A stretch of 64,000 nucleotides of DNA from Spinacia oleracea. Lineage: Eukaryota; Streptophyta; Magnoliopsida; Caryophyllales; Amaranthaceae. The position numbers and the translations under genes are program-made. This document shows, piece after piece, positions 1 through 12,095 of the stretch. Position 1 is the stretch's first letter. Every line of letters starts with the position of its first letter. The stretch is taken from the NCBI RefSeq assembly GCF_020520425.1, contig NC_079491.1:30929449-30993448 (forward strand), in the 5' to 3' direction. The notes under the pieces were generated by a model. It had not been told where the DNA came from. It ran no database searches and saw nothing but the letters and a program-made list of their open reading frames with translations.

Positions 1-180
1 AGGATTTTGCTTTAGATTAAGCTTGGTTGTACTTCCAAATAACTCCTTCAGTCTAAAATAAATAGTCAAAAATTTTTTTTGGATGTATAGGAAAATTCTC
101 TTCTGTTAATTAGTAGCGGTATATGATTGATTTTCCACAACTTAAATAACAGGGAGCGTATAGAAACATAATTACTGTAA

Positions 181-510
181 CGGCTCGTTTGATAACAGGT
201 AATAAATGGTGAGAATGAGAATAAATCTAAGTAATATTTGGCAAGAAAAATAACATCATAATGTATTAATGTCCATGGTAATGAAACCTATCTGAAACAT
301 GGTGTTTTTCTTCATAAATTTGCATTCTCACCCAATACCAGTATACCACTCCCCCAAAATGGTAATGGAAATTTATGAAGAAAAAGAGATAATTTTGAGT
401 TAAGTACTCAAGTAAACATTACCATGGGAATAAATGTTGATTTTCCTTACAAAATTACACCCAAATTCATTCTCATTGGCACCATTTATGGCCGGCTACC
501 AAACGAGTTG
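181..510. mobile_element. Tourist-like MITE (PIF/Harbinger type)
   Basis: The ends are inverted repeats beginning CGGCTCGTTTG and finishing CAAACGAGTTG. Both sides carry TAA (178-180 and 511-513), the three-base target duplication usual for PIF/Harbinger elements. It is about 330 bases with no coding capacity. It lies in the inferred second intron of the BOLA4-like gene. Superfamily is inferred from the TAA duplication. Confidence 0.7.
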
Positions 511-2160
511 TAAAGGGTATTGCAAGACTATGCCGTACCGTTAATTATTATGTTTTGAGACAGTGTGAAAGCCAAGTCGGGACAGAAGAAGTTGAAACTG
601 AGTAGAACCATGACTTAAAAGACAGTTATTCAAAAAATAAATAAACTAGGTCTTTCTAATTTTCTGCTATACATGTAAAAAAAGAGTTAAAAGACAAGGC
701 ATTTCAAATTTTCTACTAGCTACTTCTGCTGAAATATATATGGTGTAACAAAATGTCAAAACATTCTGAACCTGCCTAGTGGGGACGACTTCATATTTTT
801 AAGAAGAAAATATCAGGTAACCTTTGATGAAATGGTACATAAATTCTCGAGAGGAACAAACACTGGAACACATGAACAACTTTGTTCAACGACGGCTGGG
901 AATTGTGCCTCTCTAACAGGAAGGCCAAAAAATTGGTGTTGCTCTAACTTTGTTAAGCAGAAGACCAACGAGATCAGGCAACAGAGGACAGCATGTTTCT
1001 CGGATTGGTAACAGAATGAGGCAACAGAGGAAGGTTCTAACAACTAAGCTTGTTTACTGTTTACATAAGTGGGTCCCACGTCAACAAGCGTGGAGTTTCT
1101 ATGTGTATGGCACAGCTTGTTTGCCTCCTTTGCAAATAAAGTTAGGGAGCTCTCCACAATCATGGAATTATTTCAATTGGAGGGTTTGAGTCTGTGACAA
1201 AATTATCCATATGCTGGTCGTTCCTCCTCCCCAAGGACCCCAAGAGAAGGAATAATTTCTAAAACCTATCTTGCAAATGGAAGGTCAGAAAAAACGTTCT
1301 ATATGACGTAGTCGACAAATTGTCAGGCACTAGTCTGGCAGTCTAGAATATTGTACTTACAACATAGTTAAAAGGGATGATGATGTTTTGCTGTTGGAAA
1401 TTATCTTTTTAACACAGGATAACTCACCAAAGTACAGACAGCTATGAACCTATTTCAGATCACTTGTATTTAGTTTATCTTTAGATTTCTTGAGCACAAC
1501 ATTCATTACTTGGAACCTTCACGTTGTCTGTTTATACAGATAAATGTAACTGTTTTCATCCAATCTTATCCACTATTCATTCAAGCACCTTATCGTCTAT
1601 TTTCCTTCACATTCATCTCTAAATACTCAGAGAAGTACTATGACATAGTACCCTCAATATTCAATATGTCAGTTCCACCAGTGCACAAATATATACTTAG
1701 TACAACTAAGCATGGAGGACCAGAAACAAAAGACACAGTTCATCTTACGCCCTTTTCCAAGGAAACCAGCATGTCAATGATTTGAGAGTCATCAATGAAG
1801 GCGACAAACAGATTGATCACTTAATAAGAATCCCACAATAAAGCAATATTTGGGCAATTGCTAGAAGGTGTTGAGATATGTTTACGATTATGAGTGAGGT
1901 AAGAAAATTTGCAAGATAAATTTTGACACAAGTGAACAATCCAAACATGCCGAAACATTAGGTATCATACCCCACTCCCAAAAATTAAAAATCCAGGAAG
2001 GAAGAAATCGACCAAGTCCGCAACACTCTTGCCATGGCATGGTTCCTATTGTCTAAGGTCATAGCACAACTATACCCCTCCAATTGTAGTACCTTTTCCT
2101 GAAACTATCCATAGACTGATACCGAACAAGTCTAAGTTAAACAAAGCATAAGCAATTTAC
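511..2160 (-). other. intronic sequence of the BOLA4-like gene, no further exon found
   Basis: This AT-rich stretch lies downstream of BOLA4 exon 2 on the minus strand. I looked for the expected next exon, encoding the FEG...NRQRMVY region of BolA proteins, and did not find it, so the intron probably runs past the left edge of the window. Open frames at 813-1043, 1510-1785 and 2166-2396 have no family features and are taken as chance. Confidence 0.5.
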
Positions 2161-3094
2161 CTGACATGCCGACCATCACCGTAAGCATCTTTTACAGCAA
2201 CAGATTCAGCATTCAGCTCATCTCTAATCTGTTCCAAACACAATTTCACATTAGATTGAAAACCAACAATGTCAGAAAACGGACTTCACATACCGTAGGA
2301 TCAGCTGCTAATACAACATACAACAGAACCCAACACCGAGCTATACTACTCAAGTACAAATCAAAAACGATACACAAGTACAGAACAGAAAATTGACCGA
2401 GTGCAATGTTGTTAGCTTCCTTTGCTTAACCTACATAATCACAGAGATTAATGCTCCTTAATTCCACAGAAACCCTCCAAAGCCCTCAACCCAAACTCAA
2501 TTCCTTGATGGCTCAAACTTCAGAATACATAACCCAAGAATTGAGTTTGCTTAAAGTAACTCTAATATCATTTCTTATAATTGAAACCGTTCTTCAATTG
2601 AGTTCTTCCTAGTACACACTAGCAGTACTCATAAACAACAATCAATAAGAAAAACAGAAAATTGCAGGAATCCATAAATCAACTAAAACTAAATGGGAAA
2701 CAAAATAGGAGAAAAGCCCACCTCAAATCAGTCATCAATTTTAAATATATACAAGTAATTTATTAAAAAAACGACAAGAACTTAAGCAAGTAACAAAAAG
2801 GACCTTATTTTCCATAGATTGCATCAAAGGTGAGTCAATGGATCCTGAATCGTTGACTTGATGGGGAGTCGAAGCCCCAGTTGAAGTACTGAATCTACGA
2901 CTGTTCCTGCTTTGAAGGGGAGTTGAAGAAGTTACGGGTGATAACTCAGAAAATCCCAACCAAAGAAGGGTTTTATGGGAAGTGGAGCAGTGGAAAAAGG
3001 CAAACTTGGGTTGAACCGAATGGATGAGACGCTGCGACCGACATCGGATTGTGGTTGCGAACGGCCGAAATAGTTGTTTCACGGCCATTGCCAT
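2161..3094 (-). CDS. BOLA4: BOLA4-like organellar BolA protein, exons 1 and 2 (3' part outside window)
   Basis: BolA proteins work with monothiol glutaredoxins in iron-sulfur cluster trafficking and lipoate-dependent enzyme maturation; plant BOLA4 is dual targeted to plastid and mitochondrion. Exon 1 (2804-3094) encodes 97 residues: an Arg/Ser-rich, acid-poor N-terminus of about 75 residues typical of an organelle presequence, then the conserved lead-in GSIDSPLMQSMENK. It ends at a GT donor after AAG. Exon 2 (2161-2228, 68 bases) follows a CAG acceptor in phase 0 and encodes IRDELNAESVAVKDAYGDGRHV, the start of the BolA fold. Its His in GDGRHV sits where the family has a cluster-binding loop. 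Exon 2 ends in phase 2 at GTAAAT. The FEG...NRQRMVY half is expected left of position 1. A downstream in-frame ATG (Met3) is an alternative start. Confidence 0.85.
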
Positions 3095-3589
3095 TGAAGA
3101 AGACAGAGTGAGGGGGCAAAAAAATGAGAGAAAGAGGGGTTTAAGATTTCAAAGTTGGTAATGTAATTTGGTATTTTTGCGCTTTTATCTGAATATCTGA
3201 TGATGTTTATTTCCCAAAATTTTCTCAACCGTTAATTTCCTGTTCTTAATTTTTTTTTTTTTGTAAGGATTTGGTTGGGAGGAATAGGAAGGAAAATAAA
3301 AAAATGAAAGAAAAAATAACGTTCTTTGTGTTTGGCTCCAAATATTATATGGGAAATGGAACGAAAGGAAGGGAATTAGCTCCCTTTATAAAAGTTTTAC
3401 TTTTCTTTCCTCCGAAAATTAGAGAAATTTGGAAGAAAAGAGAAAATTAAAATCTGTCAAATAAAATATTAAAGGTGCGTTCGGCAATGTTGTGGTTTTC
3501 TACTTTGTTTTTTTAAACTAAAAATAAGTAAAACGGTGTTCGGCGAAATCGTTGTAGAAAACAACTTTTCACTACAATTTACAAAACTA
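3095..3589. other. BOLA4 upstream region, no gene
   Basis: It holds the 5' leader and proximal promoter of the minus-strand BOLA4-like gene, then AT-rich DNA. Around 3478-3590 there is MITE-like terminal sequence (GGTGCGTTCGGCAATG) just before the LINE fragment; I could not fix a second end. No coding potential is seen. Confidence 0.4.
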
Positions 3590-4870
3590 CAACGGATAGT
3601 ATTGCCATTTTTCATCTCGAATACACGAGCTAGTTTTGTCCCAGGGAGGCAAATTACTTTTAATATTGGTATGTTTCAAGAAGTGTTACACACCATGAGA
3701 AAGAAGCAGGGAGTTAAAGGTTACATGGTACTGAAAAATATTTTGCAAAGGCCTACGATCGCCTACGATGCTCATTTATTCGCGATACAATGCTCCAAAT
3801 GAATTTACTCCTCCGGTTGATAAATATCATTATGGAGTGTATAACTTCGGCTTCACTAAGAGTCTTATGGAATGGTGAACCGTCAGAGAGTTTTAAGCCT
3901 ACTCAGGGGATACGGCAAGGAGACCCCCTCTCTCCATACCTGTTTATGATGTGCATGGAAAGATTATACCAAATCATAGAGAAAGCAATTGTTGGTAATC
4001 GCTGGAAACCAATTACATCAAGCCAAAATGGGCATGTATTTAATTGTATTATCCAACCTCTTCTTTATAGACGACGTGGTGTTGTTTGTAGAAGCCACTA
4101 AAGATCAAGCAACTGTAATTCGTGAGGTGCTTCTAGACAAAGAATCAGCCTAGCAAAATCAAGGGTATACTTTTCTAACAACACAGGCCCTACTGCACAA
4201 CATGAAATTTGTCAATCCTTGGGGATGGAAGCTACTCTTGACCTTGGAATATACTTGGGAATGCCCTCACTTACAAGTCGGGTCACCAAGGAGACTTTTA
4301 GTCACCTTTGTGAGAAGATAGACAGGCAATTAACAGGTTGGAAATCCAAACATCTCTCACTTGTGGGTCGCATCACACTATAAAAAGCTACTATCTCAAC
4401 CATGGCCACCTACTCTATGCAAACGGCTAACATCCTAAGATCGATTCGTGATGAAATAGACAAGAAAACCAGGCGTTTCATATGGGGTAGACATGAAGAT
4501 AAGCGCACCACAATCTCCTTTCTTAGGAGAACCTTCAAAAGCCTGTAGGCAGTGGGGGTATTGCCACTAAATCTGCTAGACAAGCAAACGCAACATACTT
4601 AACAAAGTTAGGTTGGCATACTCTCACGGAACCAAACTCATTATGGTCGCGTGTGCTGCATTACAAGTATTCCAAGGGACGTTGTGATGTGGATATGTTC
4701 GTCCCGAAAGCTGGAAGCTCTAATGTGTGGGGAGGCATTGCTGAAAACACGAGAGTACTATGTGAAGGTATGCGTGTAACAGTTGGGAATGGAACTAACA
4801 CCCTCCCCATTCTAATCACTCAAAATACAATACGGAATATATGTTTCGCTCTCCCTTTATGTGATCTCTA
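3590..4870 (+). pseudogene. LINE (L1-type) reverse transcriptase fragment, broken
   Basis: Plus-strand frames read successive parts of a plant non-LTR reverse transcriptase. They include RASFVPGRQI (fingers), a degraded KAYDR palm region near 3740-3780, GIRQGDPLSPYLFM near 3910-3950, a shifted FxDDVVLF active-site block near 4065-4085, then connection sequence resembling LGIYLGMPSL and LTGWKSKHLSLVGRITL. The zinc-binding C-terminal region begins near 4640. Several frameshifts and stops separate the pieces. There is no endonuclease domain and no ORF1, so this is a 5'-truncated dead copy. Members of this family are often misannotated as ribonuclease H-like proteins. Confidence 0.8.
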
Positions 4871-5667
4871 ATATATGACCATGTTAGAGAATTATTATTG
4901 GTTGTAGTTGAAAAGCTACTAATTATACAAATACAATATCACTTTATTTTATAGTTACGATCTTACAATTATCAAACACTTAATTGGTGGATCTCAATCT
5001 ATCATTTCATTTTAAAGTTTCAACCTATCCCTTTTATTGCTTAATATTTTCAAAATGTTTATTACCCCGTAATAACTAATCAAGCTCTTCATTTTTTTGT
5101 TACAATTTTTTTGTAGAAACTAAAGAGATAAGATGAAAATGATGTTCATATGTCATTTGCTACTCTAGTTTGTATAACATTTTTCACATTATAATAGACC
5201 TTTCTACTAAATTTTTTAAATCATATGTTATTGTTAAAGCACTAATGCAACCGAGATTCTATCATTCTCATCCATCATAATGCACGAAATTGTTAAAAAA
5301 AGGCATATCTAGTACTAAATTGTTTATGACTTAAAACTACAAGAAACAGTATTATAATGACCAATCTATCATCTATAAAACAAGAAAAAGTATATGACCA
5401 AAGAAATTACGCTTTTCATAAAATTATTTAATTAATTAACTATTTTTTAAGCCAAAATCATGATGAGTAACATACTAACATGTATAACTTTTATTTGACA
5501 ACAAAAATCACGTACAAATTGGATTGTATAGATATTTTTAACATTTTTCTTAACTTTTGACCATGCATATATGCATTTGTGATGAAATCTTACAATAGGT
5601 ATTAAACCATTGGTTAAAATTCTTTATGAAGAATAATGAAGATGTAGTCATTCTACGATAATAATAG
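4871..5667. other. AT-rich intergenic DNA
   Basis: I see no coding region, terminal repeats or RNA gene here. Confidence 0.5.
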
Positions 5668-5962
5668 TGATTCTAATTCACATATAAAAACAATAATTAG
5701 ATGAATAATTAATGATTTTAATTGTCAAATAAAGAAAGTACTTCGTAATAAACAAATTCTTAAGTTCCCTATAAACTACGTCAAAAAAAACATAGAAGAA
5801 TTTGTTACTTGGGTAAAGATATCAACATCTGACATTTATACACTAATAATATATTAGCTTAAAAGTTTAAAATTTATACATAAGCATACGACTTATGTAT
5901 AAATATATAATTATCTAAATAAAAATATATATTTGCAACTAAATATTTTCTCCCTTCGGTCA

Positions 5963-6375
5963 TCTATACCTAGTCTATACCTAGTATTTAAAAAGGAACA
6001 CCATACATTATTAGAAGCCATGTGGCATCTCATTGTGGCATCTCTCTTTTCATCCATTATTTTGTTTTACTTGTTTTTTAATTTATCTTTATTGTTATTA
6101 TGATTTACAACTTCTAATGCCTCTTCCACTCCATTTTCCTTATTCAACATCAAGTTATTAATAGTCTAATATACTCATTAGTCTCTTCCACTCCACCCCT
6201 TTAACATCCAATATTTATTCAACATATAATTTTTATATTTTTTCAACCTTCAAATTACGCCTCTATTTAATTCATATATTACCAAAAATCAGAAGTACTC
6301 ACTAATTAAAACTTCAAAAGACATCTGAACAACCACTATACAACCGTCCGTTCTATGAACGGGCTCAAAAGCTAG
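5963..6375 (+). mobile_element. non-autonomous Helitron, copy 1
   Basis: It starts TCTATACCTAGTC directly after A and ends CTAG directly before T, the A|T target rule of Helitrons. Nine bases before the CTAG is a hairpin with CCGTTC (6348-6353) pairing with GAACGG (6357-6362). It has no Rep/helicase coding. A relative with the same ends lies at 25676-26081. It interrupts the first unit of the surrounding tandem array. Confidence 0.75.
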
Positions 6376-6436
6376 TTGAAATCTATATATAAGTTTATAG
6401 TTACACAATATTTACCATACGCTTCCAATTCACATA

Positions 6437-6699
6437 CTTCCTCCGTTCATTACATGTGGCACCATGGTTGACTTTTACTCCTCTAACACATTACTTCGAC
6501 TCTTAATATCTCAAATTGTGTGTAAGTAAAAATTATAAATGAATAAATAAATTGATATTTAGAAAATACATATCGATACTAATCTAAGATGACCCCACAT
6601 GACTAAATTTTCTTACGCATGAATCATAAAAAATGGCCAAAGTCGTAGTGTGAATAGTGTAAAAAATAAAATGGTGCGATATTTACGGAACGGATGAAG
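6437..6699. mobile_element. Stowaway-like MITE (Tc1/mariner type)
   Basis: It has terminal inverted repeats CTTCCTCCGTTC and GGAACGGATGAAG and is flanked by TA on both sides (6435-6436 and 6700-6701). It is 263 bases, non-coding, and inserted at the start of the second unit of the tandem array. Similar termini recur at 22272 and 36723. Confidence 0.75.
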
Positions 6700-7620
6700 T
6701 ATGAGAATATGAACTATATAAGTGATCCTTTTGTTTATCTAATAACAGAAGTAATTCGTAACAAATAATATTATTAAGTTTTCTATATAAAATGTCTTTA
6801 AAATTAATTTCACAAACAACATCAAAGATAAATGACATAGAAGAATTTGTTACTCGGGTAAAGATGAGACATCTAACATTTATACACTTAATGATATTAT
6901 AGCATAAGCGTACGACTTATATATAATCATCTCAAAAAAAAAAAGTGCAACTAAGTTATTCTTTTTTCCTTTTCCTATACAGATATTTCAATCACCTATG
7001 TTTTTAATTGAACATTATCAATAAGATAAATATATTAGTTATTCAGCAATAGAGTCAGTCATTGAAATTTATACATAAGCAAATAGTTGCATAATATTTA
7101 CCATAATCGATTCCAATTCACATATAAGAACATGAATTAGATGAATAATTGTTTTAACTATTAAATATTAGAATTACTTCGTAACAATCTAATTCTCAAG
7201 TTTTCTAAAAAAAATGTCTTTAAATTTAGTTTCATGAACAACATCAAAGATAGATGACATAGAAGAATTCGTTACTGGGGTAAAGATATCAACATATGAA
7301 ATTTAAACACTAATAATATATTAACATAAGCATTTGAAATTCATACATAAGCATACGACTTATATATAAATATACAATCACCTGAATAAAAAAAAATTTG
7401 CAACTAAGTATTTTCTTTTCCATTTTCCAACCACCTTATCATGAACAATATCAATAAGATAAAAGTATTAGTTATTTAGCAACAAAAATCTGTCATTCAA
7501 ATTTATATATAAGTATATAGTTACACTTTTGTTTACCCTGCGCGATTCCTATTCACATATAAGGACATGAATTAGATGAAATAATCCTTTTAACCATCAA
7601 ATAACATAAATATTTGCATC

Positions 7621-8279
7621 TATTTAACTAAGATTCAACAACTGATACCCGTCATTGAAAAAAGTGTGAATTGTTCTTGAAGTATTTACATGTCACATTC
7701 ACTACTTTGTTTGAAAGTTGCATTCTCATGTTTACCCAGGGGTTTTGCTAAATGCAAAAATTAATTTCTTAACACAGAATTAGAAATGACTAAAATACCC
7801 CAAAAAACTTATAAAAACATTTTAAAAATAAACTGCCAGCATCCGTGAACCGCAAAGCCAGTAGAAAAGTATCATGATTTGCGATGGTTTAGATTTATTG
7901 AGCAAATGCAACCATACTAACGAGAGATTTTTTAAGCAAATGCAATCAAAATTTATGAAAATATGGTAATCTGGTATAAACGGATGATATTCATAGTATT
8001 AGCGGGAGATTTATTGAATAGATTGGGATTAAATCAAGCACCATGACAGGAAAATACAATTCTCTATATACATCTACATTGTTTAGTGGCATTTCCTAAA
8101 CCGTGCAGTTAACAAATTCATGTTAGGTTTTCTTTTTTTACAAAAAAAGTCATTTATGCATTGAAAAGGGTACTTATGACCTTTCTAATTTTTCACAAAA
8201 AAGAAGTAATATCTGCATTTAGAAACTATAGCGCTGGACGACAAACGGGAAAACTAATTATCAAAAAAGAAATATGGCC
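7621..8279. other. intergenic, possible left part of the hAT remnant
   Basis: No gene is seen. The left end of the hAT-derived element to the right could lie here, but I found no partner for its right terminal repeat. Confidence 0.3.
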
Positions 8280-8989
8280 GAATATTTGACCTGCTTCACT
8301 CTACACTTCTCTAGTTCTCTCTTTCTCAAAATTTTCTGTATCTCAAGTCATTAGTCATCAGCCGCATCCATTGTCACCAGTCACCTCAATTCCTCAAGTA
8401 ACACGAGGTCGCGAGAGCCCAACCAGTGAGCCAGAGAAGCCTCCCCGCCGGCGGCCACCCACCTCAACGCGTTCCCATCAGGAACTCCGGCAGCCGCCCA
8501 CCTCACGAGTCACCATTCACCATTCGTATTTCGGTCCTGTCCATTCTTCAAGGACGCAAGTACGCAACTCACGCTCACCGGCTCACGCAAGGTTGGTCTC
8601 TAAATCTCTAATTGCTTCATGTTTTATTACAATTTATGAATTATGATTGATTTCTCATGTTAATTAGTCAAAAGTTCAGTTATTGCATTATTGGTGATTG
8701 ACTGATTGGAATTGATATATTATTGAGAATCTCAGATTAGTATTCTTATGATTTATGAGATTGGTTATTGCAGGATTTTAATTCATTTATGATTGATTGG
8801 AATTGGTATTGCAAATGAAATGAAATGAAGTAAAAAAAATTGAATAACAGAAGAGTTATCCCCATTCTTTAGATTTTTGAGTTTGTTTTAAAATTTTCAA
8901 CATTTAATTCATGAATTTGTTTTAATTGTTCAATTTAATTTTCAACATTTCAACATTTTTTACTTGAATTTGTTTTAAAATTTTCCGGA

Positions 8990-9145
8990 ATGACGCAAGT
9001 GAAAGATAAATTGCGTAATAGCATGGGAGATCAAATGTTGAATGATTGTTTGGTTACTTATTTAGGGAGAGATTTGTTTTTAGATGTTCCCCTGGATGAT
9101 GTTATAGATCGATATCAAAACATGAAAACTCGTAGAGAGCCATAG
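8990..9145 (+). pseudogene. C-terminal remnant of a hAT transposase
   Basis: A 51-codon open stretch reads MTQVKDKLRNSMGDQMLNDC, then a segment with YLGRDLF and DVIDRYQNMKTRR, ending in TAG. The Asn-Asp-Cys-Leu...Tyr-(hydrophobic)-(acid)-(acid)-(hydrophobic)-Phe pattern followed by a Phe/Tyr-Gln-x-Met-(K/R)-x-Arg-Arg tail is characteristic of the C-terminus of plant hAT (DUF4371/Dimer_Tnp_hAT group) transposases. The catalytic RNase H-like region and the zinc finger are missing, so it cannot be active. Confidence 0.65.
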
Positions 9146-9160
9146 TAATAATTTTGTAGG

Positions 9161-9166
<6 letters not shown>

Positions 9167-9219
<53 letters not shown>
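9167..9219. repeat. (TA)n microsatellite
   Basis: About 26 TA units form the 3' untranslated part of the hAT remnant. The open frame through its complement (9115-9297) is an artefact of the repeat. Confidence 0.9.
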
Positions 9220-9223
<4 letters not shown>

Positions 9224-9256
9224 TAGGTAAAAATAAAATTCCTGGATACGCCACTG

Positions 9257-12095
9257 CTCTCAAATCTCGCATTTTTTACGTCTATCGTTGACGACATTCC
9301 CTGTAAGTATTCTACTTCGATTTTTTTTTTTGTTTGTGTTTGTCTGTTTGATTTTCTGAGTTTGAATTTGAATTTGAATTTGAATCGATTTCATTGTGAT
9401 TCGTTGTTTTAAATTGCTTGCATTTGGTTTGCGTCTCTTCTTGTAATCTTCTTCCGATTTGTTTCGAGCTTCAATTTTGGAAATTCGAACTCATCTGTTC
9501 CTCAATTTGAAATTCTAATGGCGGATATTTGTTATACTTTCTAAATTTGTAATAGTTTTAGCTTATGGTCAAGCATATTTATCCGGAAAATAATTTAAAG
9601 TTTGGGATAGAAGTTTCCGGAATCAGATACTCCGTATAACTCTAAGGGGATGTTTTGGTATAAAATTTGGAAACGGAGTGGAGTGGAGTGGAATATGGAA
9701 GGTAACAACAACTGTTACTATTATAGACTGTTCGGTTTCCAACTCAGGAATGAAATCACTTTAACAATAGAAGGGTGAGGACAAATTATAGGAAGACAAG
9801 AAAGTGAAAATTATGACATAAAATAAAGAATTTGAGAGCAGGAGGATTTGTAGATTGTAATCCTTTAGATTGAAAAACTGGTTCTGCAAATTTCCAAATT
9901 TTTTTGCTCAATTTCAAATTCAACAACCTTAACACCTAAATCCCAGAAGATAGTTTTACTATTGAGATTTTTCGCCTTCTTAAGTTCGTCACTACATCGC
10001 TATTATCATCCATGAAATGGAAGAACTTGAATCAGATAATAAAGAATAAAGATCAAGTAGAATGAAATTACATATCAATTTAACTGAGAGATTGGGAAAG
10101 ATTGAAGAACTAAGGGATAGAGAGATGAAAGAACTAAGATGTTCAGAAATTGGAGATTGCGCAGGTAAAAATCTGTTACCTCTGGGGGTTAGGAGCGGTA
10201 AGTGTTATCTAAAACCATAAACCAAACATTGCCAAACGTTGTTTCTTGCTCTTTAAAAGCTCATATCAAACATGCTCTAAGTTTACAATAATCATATCCA
10301 AACCATTTTACAAGGCTGAATGAAGACAAATTTACTCGCAATGACACAAAATTTGTGTTGTATATGAGTTGAGAGTATTGACACAAACTTGACACTATAA
10401 CAACAACAAAAAACATAAATTCCGCTATGTTCTACAGAGTAATAAGACAAGACTTGTGTTTATGCACGCGATGTGTTCGGGATATTTTATATGAATATTG
10501 TATCTACATTATACAAATGTCAATCGGAGTTTGTAGTTGATTAGATAAATAAATAGTTATATATTTTTGGTTTGAAGTGATATTTTCTCTAGAAAAGACA
10601 AATTAATATTTCAAAAAAAAAAAAGCTAATAAGATCGTGTTATTATTAGTATGCAAACCAAAAACATAATCAGAATGGAAACCTTCAATTATCTACATTT
10701 GGAGATTAGTCGATATTCTTTATTTAAAAAATTGATTGGAGGAGAAAGAATTGAATTTTCTGGGTTACATTGAAGAACACGAAGAACACTAATTCATAAA
10801 AGAGGGGAAAGCTTCAAGAGATGAGAGAGTATACAAGTTAGTGGGGTTTGGTTGGAATTCTAGATTTTTTTTATGATAAAACTTACTATATATGGTTATG
10901 TAGCAGTTAATGTGAAACTTCTATTTGAGGTAACGAATAAATTAATATAGAACGGAGGAACTACTCCTTATATGTTATTGTCAAATTATATACTCCGATA
11001 CGAAGTAGTTGCTTTCTTGGAGAATCATTTCAATTCAGTGGAGCAGCAAATTCCGGGTTTTTTGTGTAATTGTGTTTGTTGAGTTTTTCACAATTTGATG
11101 GAAAATTCAGTCTTTCAATTACGTATATGATTGATCTTTCAACAAATAAAAAGTAAATCATGTATCTTGTTCCGGTTAGTTTTCCGCTATTGAAAATGCT
11201 ATCTTATGTTTCAATTGAAAATCAGTAATGGTACAATTTAAAAAACCATGTATGGGCTTGTTTGCTTCAACAACTGTAGTTTCCTTGCTAAAAAAGACAG
11301 GTGATTCCATGAGTGTTTGATTTACATTAATAAATTAGTTTTATTGCAATGATTTGTCCCAACTACTATGATATGCAATAGAAAAAGACAACACCAACCC
11401 CATCAACCCCCCTAAAAAAGAGAGATAATCACAGGGAAATAATGTATCTTGCAAATTGCAATCATAGATGGTTGGCCAATTATATTTTAAATTAACAATG
11501 TGTTTGTTTAGAGGGTTTGAACAGAAGAGAAGAAAAGAGAAGGGAGACTGATGGATTCGTTTTCTTTGACTTGGTTGTGGATAGGGGAATGGGTGGTGGT
11601 ATTGAAAGGATCCTTTTAATAAACTAAATTGGTCCGAAGTTTTTGGAGGATCCTTCCACCATTGCTATCAAGACACAACCGTAAATAGGTCATTTAGGAC
11701 ACCAAGAGCCCAAGATGATCGACATCTCCTTTGTTTCTTTTCAATCTACTTGACTTTTCTTGGTTGAGGGTCCGAGGAAATCATTTGTTGCATTTCCATA
11801 AATCATGTAACGTTTGGAGGTGATATAATTAACTCCCTCCTTTCTGTGATCAGGAAAAAAAGCATCACTAATAATTATTCAACTCCTCACTATCTTAACC
11901 TCCCCAATAAAATTAACATTTCCCCTTTTATATAAAAGTAATTGTTGTTCTAGTCTAAATACAGTAAAAATTGAATTAGAACCAAGCTTCAAATCATCCT
12001 TATTTTAATGCATGAAACATCAAACTCTCACTCGCCAACGAAACCAATATCTTAAACAGTTAAACCAAAATGGATGTTGATTTGTAGGTTTTAAG
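9257..12095 (+). other. probable FOLB non-coding first exon and long leader intron
   Basis: Sequence from 9257 ends in CCCTGTAAGTATT at about 9300-9310, a strong plant 5' splice site followed by a T-rich tract. At the other end, TTGATTTGTAG at 12079-12089 is a good acceptor seven bases before the FOLB ATG. I infer a leader exon (about 9257-9303) and a 2.8-kb leader intron. The intron contains MITE-like sequence at about 9643-10280 (GATGTTTTGGTAT at one side, ATATCAAACATGC at the other) but no second gene. Promoter position relative to the hAT remnant is uncertain. Confidence 0.4.

Larger units (their letters stand above)
5668..7620. repeat. tandem array, about four diverged copies of a ~0.4-kb AT-rich unit
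   Basis: The unit start, resembling TTCACATATAAGAACATGAA, recurs near 5670, 6427, 7113 and 7550. Within units the same order of blocks repeats: CTTCGTAA, then a block like ACATAGAAGAATTTGTTAC near 5790, 6837 and 7257, then GCATACGACTTATATATAAA-like sequence near 5885, 6905 and 7345. Allowing for a Helitron in copy 1 and a MITE at the start of copy 2, spacing is about 345-435 bases. Copies are diverged, so the array is old. No open reading frame belongs to the unit. Confidence 0.6.
8280..9256 (+). mobile_element. internally deleted hAT transposon remnant
   Basis: The right end is CCTGGATACGCCACTG (9241-9256), whose complement CAGTGGCGTATCCAGG is a typical plant hAT terminal repeat. Inside is the last piece of a hAT transposase (8990-9145). 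The GC-richer leader at about 8280-8600, with short open frames at 8371-8646, resembles the transcribed leader of such elements. The left terminal repeat was not located. The element stops directly before the probable first leader exon of the FOLB gene. Confidence 0.55.

Noticed and set aside
3536..4871. Host gene encoding a ribonuclease H-like protein
   Set aside because: The pieces are successive parts of a LINE reverse transcriptase in different frames with stops.
8371..8646. 91-codon Pro/Arg/Ser-rich frame as a host gene
   Set aside because: It resembles a transposon leader, lacks domains, and lies in the hAT remnant.
10430..12060. Additional gene in the FOLB leader interval
   Set aside because: No open frame, splice-linked exons or conserved motif could be supported.
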